11,595 bases of DNA from Nitrospinae bacterium RIFCSPLOWO2_12_FULL_45_22 (GTDB taxonomy: Bacteria; 2-12-FULL-45-22), in assembly GCA_001803565.1 (NCBI GenBank), contig MHDQ01000048.1:5759-17353 (forward strand), read 5' to 3'. Position 1 is the stretch's first letter; the number at the start of each line of letters is the position of its first letter. Shown one piece after another: positions 7,193 to 11,595 of this stretch. Below the pieces are notes generated by a model that worked only from the letters and a program-made list of their open reading frames with translations, ran no database searches and was not told the origin of the DNA. The translations under genes and the position numbers were made by a program.

Positions 7193-8002
7193 TCATGATA
7201 TTTCGGTGACGGCCTCCCGTACATGGTCGCCATCAACAATTTGACTCTTTTTGCTGGCACAGGCCATAAGGGAGGCCTGGGCCAGGAGGTTAACTTTTCT
7301 GGGGATACCTTTGGAGGCCTGATAGATGGCCTCTATAGCCGGCTCCGAGAAGAGAGGATTAGTAACCCCTACGCGGTTCAGGTAGTGTTTTAGATAAAGA
7401 GGTAGTTCTTTACGGGTGAGGCCCTCCAGGTGGTAGCGCATGATGATCCTTTGGTTTAAGGGCTCATTGATATTGAGGCCTAGCTTTCTGCGTAGCTCTG
7501 CCTGGCCAACCAGGATGAGGGTAAGGTGATCCTGGCTATCCATATGGTAGTTGGTGAGGAGCCTGAGCTCCTCCAGGGCCTCTATGCGGAGTAAGTGGCC
7601 TTCGTCCACAATCAGGAGAGGAGAGATCTTTTTACTCTCTACCATGCGCTCTATCTCCTGGTGTATCTGGATATAGAGTTTGGCCCTGGAGCTTGGGGCA
7701 ATAAGCCCTAGCAGCTCTGCCAGGGACTTATAGAGATCCAGGACACTCCCAGTCGTATTGGGGAAGTAGAGGGGCTTATAGAGGCCTGGGTTAAGGGTGG
7801 TGCAGAGGGCCCGGCACCCAGAGGGTACCCGGGTGGTTTTTCCGCTTCCTACCTCACCGGTTACCAGGCCGATGCCCCTCTTTTTTACCAGGTAATCTAA
7901 CCTGGTAGAGAGTTCTTTGAAGTGAGAGCTCAGAAAGAGCTCCTGAGGTGGGATATCTTTAGGGAAGGGTTCACCGGTCATACCGAAATAGGTCTTATAC
8001 AT
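7193..8002 (-). CDS. ExeA/TniB-type AAA ATPase of the transposon
   Basis: The 269-residue protein starts MYKTYFGMTGEPFPKDIPPQELFLS, the standard opening of ExeA-type ATPases. It has Walker A GEVGSGKTT (49-57), Walker B LLIVDEGH (129-136), a sensor-like LVGQ (164-167) and an NQRI segment (183-186) that may carry the arginine finger. Proteins of this class select target DNA and activate the partner transposase, like TniB, TnsC or MuB. ATG 8002 overlaps the end of the transposase C-terminal frame by eight bases, and AAGGAGG precedes it, so translation is coupled. Oddity: right after GKTT the family normally has two residues before RALC; here there are six (RVPSGC), encoded by copy 2 of the 20-bp repeat. 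This sits in the helix after the P-loop and may impair nucleotide binding. Confidence 0.88.
   Translation of the reverse strand: MYKTYFGMTGEPFPKDIPPQELFLSSHFKELSTRLDYLVKKRGIGLVTGEVGSGKTTRVPSGCRALCTTLNPGLYKPLYFPNTTGSVLDLYKSLAELLGLIAPSSRAKLYIQIHQEIERMVESKKISPLLIVDEGHLLRIEALEELRLLTNYHMDSQDHLTLILVGQAELRRKLGLNINEPLNQRIIMRYHLEGLTRKELPLYLKHYLNRVGVTNPLFSEPAIEAIYQASKGIPRKVNLLAQASLMACASKKSQIVDGDHVREAVTEIS
7813..7832 (+). repeat. 20-bp repeat, copy 2 (in ATPase gene)
   Basis: This copy equals the consensus GGCACCCAGAGGGTACCCGG. It is read on the minus strand as the RVPSGC segment after Walker A of the ATPase, and the reading frame is kept. Confidence 0.85.
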
Positions 8003-8327
8003 GGTCTTTGTCCTCCTTTCTGGGTTGGTTTTGGTAGTAGTTTTGGTGTACTAGCTCTACATAGTTGATACCTGATCTTCTGATCTTAAGGGGCGAGGTA
8101 GAAGAGACTAGCTCTTTGCTATCATCATCCCTTTTTACGAAGCAATTTTCGTAGGCCTTGGTGGGGGTAGCGACCTGCTCTAGCTTCCCTTCAAAATAGA
8201 CCTTTACCTGGGACTTATCCTGGGGGTTGAAGCGGATCTCTACCCCTTTGCCAACCAGGTGGGCTGGGGCCTCATATAAGATGCCATCTAGAGAGAAGGT
8301 GCGGTCGTTATAGATCTTCCGCTTCAT
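7995..8327 (-). CDS. Detached C-terminal domain of the transposase
   Basis: This 110-residue frame encodes KIYNDRTFSLDGILYEAPAHLVGKGVEIRFNP...VKVYFEGK, the beta-barrel domain found at the C-terminus of Mu/IS481/TnsB-type transposases (Mu-transpos_C). It continues the transposase ORF in a different frame. Reading upstream of its ATG in the same frame gives RDLEEIFLHR, which joins smoothly to LDKWMRLV of the N-terminal part if 70 bp between them is removed. It is therefore the broken end of one gene. No good ribosome site precedes ATG 8327, so it is probably not made separately, though the overlap with the ATPase start could be maintained by readthrough. It contains no catalytic residues. Confidence 0.75.
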   Translation of the reverse strand: MKRKIYNDRTFSLDGILYEAPAHLVGKGVEIRFNPQDKSQVKVYFEGKLEQVATPTKAYENCFVKRDDDSKELVSSTSPLKIRRSGINYVELVHQNYYQNQPRKEDKDHV

Positions 8328-9429
8328 ACGGTGGAGGAAGATCTCTTCCAGGTCCCTGGAGTTTGGGAGTTAGGGAGTTAGGGAGTTGAAAACTCCACAA
8401 CTCCTGAACTCTACAACTCCTCAACCCTACGAGGCGCATCCACTTGTCCAGGGGTGTCTCATTGAGGCTGGAGTGGATGGTTCTGTGGTATTCACCTCGG
8501 GTACCCCCTGGGTGCCAGGCCCAGAGTCTGGAGTTAAGGTCTTCCAGTCCCTTGATCTTTTCCATATCAAACTGGTTAAGGAACTGCATACGCAATGTCC
8601 TGAAAAATCTTTCTGCTTTTCCCTTTCCCTGTGGGACATAGGCCTTAGAGTGGATAAGGATAATACCCAGACTGGCACAGACTACCTGGAGGTGGTGGCT
8701 TCGGTACACTGACCCGTTATCGCAATAAAGCCTTAAGGGCACGCCTTTTTTGAGCAGGGCCTGCTTAAAGGCATGCTCAAAGGAGAGCAGCCCCTCATCA
8801 AAATAGAACTGGGCATGGGGGACTACCCGAGTGGCCGGGTACCCTCTGGGTGGGAGGAAGGCATAGAGATAAGTTTTTCTCCTCCTACCGGTTTGAGGGA
8901 CAAGGATCCTGGGGCCATGGAGGCAATCACTCTGATACAACTCCCCTGGGTAGGCATATTCAAAATGGCGTCGGTCTTTAGCCGGGCTTTCCTGATGAAC
9001 CAGTCCTTGATTTACCAAAAGGCGGTGGATGGTGGAAGGAACAATCCTTTGGTGAGGGGGTATCGGGTGCCCTATGGGCGGTGCCAGTTCCAACTCCCGG
9101 GCGATGATAGTTGCCGAGCGGGAGGGGTTTTCTTCCTTGAGGGCGATAATAAGCTCGGCCAGCTCCGGAGGAAGGGTCCTGCTCTGTCCCTGATCCGAAC
9201 GTTCTTTGGGCTTAAGGGCCTCAAAGCCTCCCCGGCGATACCTGGTCATCCAATCTTTCAGGGTAGCCGAGGCAATGCTGGTCCGGGCGCTATGGGGAAG
9301 GGAGTAGGTTTGGCTGACCTTTTCCCTGAGCAGGGCGCTCTTTTCCCCGGGGCAGAACTCCCGGCTGAAGAACTCTGAAATTACACCGAACCTGAACAAT
9401 GCGATGTCATCCTGCTTCTTTTCATCCAT
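8308..9429 (-). CDS. DD35E transposase, N-terminal and catalytic part (frameshifted)
   Basis: An N-terminal helix-turn-helix region (about 25-145, with LKDWMTRYRRGGFEALKPK and STIHRLLVNQGLV) binds transposon ends in this family. The rve/RNase H catalytic core follows, with Asp168 (YQSDCLHGP), Asp237 (LYCDNGS) and Glu273 (GKGKAERFF), a spacing of 35 residues between the last two. This is an IS481/Mu/TniA-like transposase that cuts and joins DNA ends. AAGGAGG before ATG 9429 supports the start. After Val334 the frame enters a 70-bp palindrome and ends in unrelated residues; the true C-terminal domain is in another frame at 7995-8327. Two copies of the 20-bp repeat encode PPRGYP (193-198) and HPGGTR (306-311), where I would expect FLDD-x-TR and WAW-x-x-xYH. 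The catalytic triad is intact but the gene is probably inactive. Confidence 0.88.
   Translation of the reverse strand: MDEKKQDDIALFRFGVISEFFSREFCPGEKSALLREKVSQTYSLPHSARTSIASATLKDWMTRYRRGGFEALKPKERSDQGQSRTLPPELAELIIALKEENPSRSATIIARELELAPPIGHPIPPHQRIVPSTIHRLLVNQGLVHQESPAKDRRHFEYAYPGELYQSDCLHGPRILVPQTGRRRKTYLYAFLPPRGYPATRVVPHAQFYFDEGLLSFEHAFKQALLKKGVPLRLYCDNGSVYRSHHLQVVCASLGIILIHSKAYVPQGKGKAERFFRTLRMQFLNQFDMEKIKGLEDLNSRLWAWHPGGTRGEYHRTIHSSLNETPLDKWMRLVGLRSCRVQELWSFQLPNSLTPKLQGPGRDLPPPYEAEDL
8358..8427 (-). repeat. 70-bp palindrome with exact 8-nt period, splits the transposase
   Basis: Four GGAGTT units start at 8358, 8366, 8374 and 8382, and after a three-base loop come AACTCC units at 8391, 8399, 8407 (one mismatch) and 8415. 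All are eight bases apart, and the last unit is followed by TCAACCC. The two halves can fold into a long hairpin with regularly spaced 6-bp stems. Removing exactly 8358-8427 restores one frame through the transposase (RLV joined to RDLEEIF). CCCT is present at both edges but does not fit as a target duplication in that frame. It looks like a small inserted palindromic element. Confidence 0.8.
8497..8516 (-). repeat. 20-bp repeat, copy 3 (in transposase gene)
   Basis: On the minus strand this matches 18 of 20 consensus positions. It encodes HPGGTR between WAW and GEYH of the transposase, where relatives have about two residues. Its orientation is opposite to copies 1, 2 and 5. Confidence 0.8.
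8835..8854 (-). repeat. 20-bp repeat, copy 4 (in transposase gene)
   Basis: On the minus strand this matches 18 of 20 consensus positions, differing only in the first two. It encodes PPRGYP inside the transposase core, replacing the acidic pair of the usual FLDD/FIDD motif and adding about four residues. Confidence 0.82.
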
Positions 9430-9765
9430 GATAAACCTCCTTGAGAAAAAGGGTTAAATGATAAAAACGATCCCATCGATTATGGGGGTCAGGGTAGCAT
9501 CCCTTGCTAGCCCATGCTATGCAAGATCTGTGTGGGTGGTTGCGGTGAGATCTGGCCTGGCATTTGGTGGGTTGGATTAATTTGAAAAAAAAGGGTAGAA
9601 ATCCCCCTTCCCAGGAGAAAAATTAGAGGGTTAGAGGAAAGGTCCTGGTCGTATCAGCCTTTGAGGAAGCAAAGAAAATGGAGTTTAAACGTTCCTACAG
9701 GGTAACGGATTTAAGTGTGGTTGCCTGTCTGCCAAGGCACAGGCAGGAAGGAAAAGACTCGTTGG
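9430..9765. other. Non-coding gap between the zinc-ribbon and transposase genes
   Basis: I see no gene in these 336 bases. They hold the transposase ribosome site (AAGGAGG next to 9440), an imperfect dyad TTGCTAGC/GCTATGCAA (9504-9511 and 9516-9524) overlapping a second dyad TAGCAT/ATGCTA (9495-9500 and 9514-9519), a lone TTGGATTAATT (9572-9582) similar to the end repeats, and a hairpin at 9724-9747. The dyads could be an operator for the transposase operon. No convincing promoter was found. Confidence 0.5.
9724..9747 (-). repeat. REP-like hairpin after the zinc-ribbon gene
   Basis: CCTGTCTGCC and GGCACAGGCAGG pair over ten positions, with a two-base bulge and one G-T pair, around an AA loop. 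It lies 18 bases past the zinc-ribbon stop on the minus strand. No T-run follows, so it is a REP-like palindrome or a weak terminator. Confidence 0.45.
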
Positions 9766-10323
9766 TCAGAGTAATGCTCGATAGAAATGGAGGGAAAAAT
9801 ATTGGTTAGTAGCCGCAAAGAGTTGGCCACTATCCTGGGCCAGACCAAAGAAGAGGGAGAGATGCTGGAATATGTTCAGAGTCTTTTTCATCCCTTTGAG
9901 GGGCAAAGCCCCTCTGATCCTGGAGATCTTTTTCTGCCAGCGTTTACACCAATACTGAGCCCGTTGATAAGAGATATCTGGGCGGCCAATGGCTTCATTA
10001 CACCCTTTATAGGTTTTCCCCTGGCTACGGTGCCAGAGAAAGCTCTCCACCACTTGCACAGGTTTACCAATACCCTGGCAGAGAAAAGTGGGCAAGAGAG
10101 CAAAGGTACTGGCACCCATGGGGTACCCGGCTTTGCAAAGCGAACGTTTTATCCAAACTACCAGTTGCCCACACCATCGGCTATAAAAGCCATGCCCAAT
10201 GACCTCATTCCCTCTTCGGCAGTTAGGGCAGAGATCTATCTTGGGAAAGTGGTTATATTTTCCTTGCGCCGCATAATCCTTGACAGAGATACCAAAATCG
10301 TATACGATCATCCTTGGTTGCAA
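9766..10323 (-). CDS. Zinc-ribbon transposon protein (DUF6431-like), damaged zinc site
   Basis: The 185-residue product has CPNC (32-35) followed by GHGFYSR, then IKRSLCK (58-64) and STFALLPTFL, the layout of DUF6431-type zinc ribbons found with transposases. Its usual second knuckle reads CKxCGxTFSLLP; here the Cys-Gly pair is replaced by six residues (GYPMGA, 66-71), encoded by copy 5 of the 20-bp repeat. One of the four zinc ligands is therefore lost. The C-terminal half has the helical segment SYQRAQYWCKRWQKKI, probably DNA-binding. It is the first gene of the element, behind a promoter at 10428-10456. I keep TTG 10323 (AAGGG four bases upstream); ATG 10311 is the alternative. Role inferred as accessory to transposition. 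Confidence 0.7.
   Translation of the reverse strand: MQPRMIVYDFGISVKDYAAQGKYNHFPKIDLCPNCRRGNEVIGHGFYSRWCGQLVVWIKRSLCKAGYPMGASTFALLPTFLCQGIGKPVQVVESFLWHRSQGKTYKGCNEAIGRPDISYQRAQYWCKRWQKKISRIRGALPLKGMKKTLNIFQHLSLFFGLAQDSGQLFAATNQYFSLHFYRALL
10111..10130 (+). repeat. 20-bp repeat, copy 5 (in zinc-ribbon gene)
   Basis: This matches 18 of 20 consensus positions. Read on the minus strand it encodes GYPMGA in place of the Cys-Gly of the second zinc knuckle. Confidence 0.82.
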
Positions 10324-10326
10324 GGG

Positions 10327-10385
10327 GCCCTTGAAGACATTCTTTGCAGGATTAGCACATCTAATCCCGAGCAGTCTTCAAGGGC
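10327..10385 (-). promoter_or_regulatory. Large leader inverted repeat before the zinc-ribbon gene
   Basis: GCCCTTGAAGAC (10327-10338) and GTCTTCAAGGGC (10374-10385) are perfect 12-bp arms. Inside them GGATTAG (10349-10355) and CTAATCC (10361-10367) pair around the five-base loop CACAT. In the minus-strand transcript the arm nearest the gene contains AAGGG, the only ribosome site for the TTG start, so folding would hide it. A competing short palindrome (CAAGGGGCCCTTG, 10321-10333) overlaps the same bases. A translational or attenuation switch is plausible. Confidence 0.55.
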
Positions 10386-10427
10386 TTTGCTGTTTATAGG
10401 GGATCTTTCTGAATAAATTGGCTCTTT

Positions 10428-10456
10428 TTTATATCACAAGGCTGGATGATTGTGAA
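10428..10456 (-). promoter_or_regulatory. Sigma70-like promoter with internal operator-like dyad
   Basis: On the minus strand TTCACA (10451-10456) and TATAAA (10428-10433) are separated by exactly 17 bases, each one mismatch from consensus. Transcription would start about 10421 and run into the zinc-ribbon gene with a leader of about 100 bases. TCACAA (10434-10439) and TTGTGA (10450-10455) form a dyad inside the promoter, and the CTGGATGATTG end repeat overlaps it. The transposase or another regulator bound there could repress the promoter. Confidence 0.55.
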
Positions 10457-10539
10457 TAAATTTTAGGGATTCTGGATAAAATAATTACTGGGGTTACAGG
10501 TGGGAGGTCAGGCCGTTCGACCCTCCTTGGCTCTGTGCA

Positions 10540-11076
10540 ATGTTCGGTATTGGAATTGTGCTCCTCTCGCACTTTCCCTTTGTTGTAAAGCGGAACAAAA
10601 GCGCACAGAAGTTTAATACTGAAAGTTTCCGCGCAGGAGTAGGAGCCGTCATCTACAAAGCCGATTGGCTGGTTCTGGCCTTTGAGCGATCGGACAGATC
10701 CGGGTCTTGGCAGCTCCCACAGGGCGGCGTTGAACATCGCGAGACTTTAGAACAGGCGCTGTTCCGCGAGATAAGAGAAGAAACCGGGTTGACTCGGGAC
10801 CATCTAACCATTTGCCTAGAGGTACCGACCTGGATGGGATATGAGTTGCCGCTAGACGCGCGCAGCGAGAAGACTGGTCGAGGTCAGATTCACAAGTGGT
10901 TTTTCTTGGAGTTCGTGGGAAACGAAGCTGCCATCAATTTGAAGGCCGGCGGCGAGTTCAGAGCTTGGCGGTGGAGCGATCTTCGGGAACTCGCTGACTC
11001 AGCGGTTGAGTTCCGCCGCCCAGTCTACAGTCAATTGGTTGCAGTCGCAGCCGCGAAGGTCTGGCAGTCTACCTAA
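10540..11076 (+). CDS. Nudix hydrolase, RppH/Ap4A-hydrolase type, in a cassette-like context
   Basis: The Nudix box GGVEHRETLEQALFREIREETGL (residues 62-84) fits GX5EX7REUXEEXGU exactly. WQLPQGG before it, GQIHKWFFLEF after it, and the EFRAWRWSDL...FRRPVYSQL tail are characteristic of RppH/Ap4A pyrophosphohydrolases, which remove pyrophosphate from RNA 5' ends or cleave dinucleoside polyphosphates. The first 30 residues before SFRAGVGAVI are hydrophobic, unlike the family, and no ribosome site precedes ATG 10540, so the true start is unsure (GTG 10558 is possible); the nearby transposon may have replaced the native upstream region. The stop TAA lies inside ACCTAAC, an attC core site, as is common for integron cassettes. 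Exact substrate cannot be told from sequence. Confidence 0.88.
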   Translation: MFGIGIVLLSHFPFVVKRNKSAQKFNTESFRAGVGAVIYKADWLVLAFERSDRSGSWQLPQGGVEHRETLEQALFREIREETGLTRDHLTICLEVPTWMGYELPLDARSEKTGRGQIHKWFFLEFVGNEAAINLKAGGEFRAWRWSDLRELADSAVEFRRPVYSQLVAVAAAKVWQST

Positions 11077-11120
11077 CACGGCGCTGCACCTGACTGCCTA
11101 CAGCCTCCGGTGCGCTGCAG
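11071..11120 (+). other. Possible truncated attC site
   Basis: ACCTAAC (11071-11077) fits the R'' core RYYYAAC and overlaps the Nudix stop. GCACC and GGTGC (about 11085-11113) can form the start of an attC-like stem. No matching R' core GTTRRRY follows, so the site would be degenerate or cut off by later sequence. Confidence 0.35.
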
Positions 11121-11442
11121 TAGTTCATGCAGCATCCCCATTGTAGATGGGAAGGATTCAGAGGACATCCTTGGGTCAGCGGCTCACCTAAACCCGAAAG
11201 GGCGAGGGGACAAGAGCCTGCCGACAAAGCCGGGAACGGAGAGAAGACGCTGAAACCGTTGCTCGGCGAGACCCGCGTGACAGGGCGAAAGCTCAACTGC
11301 CTGAAGTCCAATCCCATTCGGTCGATGGATAGCCTCTGGCTACAGCGTCTAAGGGAGAAAATGGGGACAGATTTATTTCTCCGAGTGTGTGCATGGGCCG
11401 AGGAGCGGATGGACCAGAGACAGCTGATCAGAACCTTCCCGC
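11121..11442. other. Unassigned sequence between attC-like sites
   Basis: I see no convincing gene here. Frames on both strands run through, but none has a ribosome site or recognisable domain. The stretch contains short self-complementary pieces and a palindrome (GGAGAAA 11354-11360 with TTTCTCC 11376-11382) around GGGGACAGATTTA, a phrase I associate with REP and transposase-flanking sequence. The GC-rich 11200-11300 part could be structured RNA. Confidence 0.4.
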
Positions 11443-11530
11443 GCCTAACAACCCAGTGGAGCCGACGCCCAACAGCCTCCGCTCCTGCGTCGCTCCGGCT
11501 GTTGGGCGCGGCTCACCGGGAGCGTTAGGG
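11443..11530 (+). other. attC: Integron attC site
   Basis: R'' GCCTAAC (11443-11449) and R' GTTAGGG (11524-11530) bracket the site; the last base of R' departs from the GTTRRRY consensus. Between them GAGCCG (11459-11464) pairs with CGGCTC (11509-11514), then an unpaired A (11465) marks the extrahelical base, then CGCCCAACAGCC (11466-11477) pairs perfectly with GGCTGTTGGGCG (11497-11508) around a 19-base loop. The layout, 88 bp long, is that of attC recombination sites recognised by integron integrases as a folded single strand. Confidence 0.85.
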
Positions 11531-11532
11531 GA

Positions 11533-11572
11533 GCAGCCGACAAGGCTGCAATCTTATGGGGTGAAAGTCCCC
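11533..11572 (+). other. Two small hairpins at the right edge, possible intron or next cassette
   Basis: GCAGCC/GGCTGC (11533-11538, 11544-11549) and GGGG/CCCC (11558-11561, 11569-11572) around TGAAAGT follow the attC site directly. A GGGTGAAAGTCCC-type element is common in domain I of bacterial group II introns. The window ends too soon to decide. Confidence 0.25.
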
Positions 11573-11595
11573 TGCCGTCAATTGCTCGATTCAGA

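Larger units (their letters stand above)
6642..10498 (-). mobile_element. Four-gene DDE/ATPase transposon, ends provisional
   Basis: Four minus-strand genes make up one element: zinc-ribbon protein, split DD35E transposase, AAA ATPase and a small IS110-like protein. The transposase-ATPase pair is the core of Mu/Tn7/Tn5053-type transposition (TnsB/TniA with TniB or ExeA-like partner). The ends given are those I find most consistent: TGTAGAC at 6642 and, inverted, TGTAACC ending at 10498, both with AATTA eight residues in from the C of that motif and CCAG sites further inward. No target-site duplication is visible next to them. A second, partial inverted similarity (CCTGG at 6688-6692 against CCAGG at 9611-9615, with nearby GATTAATCCA-like sequence) would give a shorter, three-gene element that excludes the zinc-ribbon gene. 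Gene content is firm; the boundaries are not. Confidence 0.6.

Noticed and set aside
7813-8854. GGTACCCGGG in the repeat resembles a cloning-vector polylinker
   Set aside because: Neither the rest of the polylinker nor vector sequence flanks any copy; the shared bases are just KpnI- and SmaI-like palindromes.
9063-9085. Sixth possible copy of the 20-bp repeat in the transposase gene
   Set aside because: It needs a three-base insertion and several mismatches, so I mention it as a weak candidate but do not list it as a copy.
8386-9378. Long + frames opposite the transposase
   Set aside because: They are antisense shadows of a gene with a clear catalytic triad and ribosome site.
11069-11317. 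82-codon - frame in the attC region
   Set aside because: It is antisense to the Nudix stop and attC-like region, with no ribosome site or domain.
11127-11528. 133-codon + frame running into the attC site
   Set aside because: Its last part is simply the translated attC stem-loop, no ribosome site is present, and no domain is seen.

Overview
The window reads as bacterial DNA of Gram-negative type. There are many lipoprotein signal peptides, strong AGGAGG-type ribosome sites, an integron attC site and a Nudix hydrolase with RppH-like motifs. I cannot name the organism. The blocks look compositionally different: the exported-protein genes at 3936-6515 look AT-richer, the transposon intermediate, and the attC region GC-richer. 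That fits an accessory region of mixed origin.

Left part (123-6515, all + strand): eight genes, every one encoding a protein with an export signal. In order they are an M48-type zinc peptidase, an NHL beta-propeller lipoprotein, an unrecognised 442-residue lipoprotein, a second M48-type peptidase, and four small lipoproteins. The last five genes overlap or nearly abut, so they are almost certainly one operon. Two of the small lipoproteins look like distant paralogues. Together they suggest an envelope-associated protease and lipoprotein system that I do not recognise as a named pathway.

Middle part (about 6640-10500, all - strand): a transposon with four genes. In the direction of transcription these are a zinc-ribbon (DUF6431-like) protein, a DD35E rve/Mu-type transposase, an ExeA/TniB-type AAA ATPase, and a small protein resembling the N-terminal half of IS110 transposases. 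A sigma70-like promoter with an internal dyad and a large leader inverted repeat precede the first gene, and a GC-rich hairpin follows the last. The transposase is split near its C-terminus by a 70-bp palindrome built on an exact 8-nt period. In addition, a near-palindromic 20-bp repeat (consensus GGCACCCAGAGGGTACCCGG) occurs five times in the element. Four copies lie inside coding sequence, in different orientations and frames, and each appears to lengthen the protein by about four residues relative to the families as I know them. This is the most unusual signal in the window.

Right part (10540-11595, + strand): an RppH-like Nudix hydrolase whose stop codon overlaps an attC-like core site, as in integron cassettes. 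About 320 bp of unassigned sequence follows, then a well-formed attC site at 11443-11530. The transposon appears to have landed beside or inside a cassette array. Possible group II intron sequence near the right edge is only a weak suggestion.
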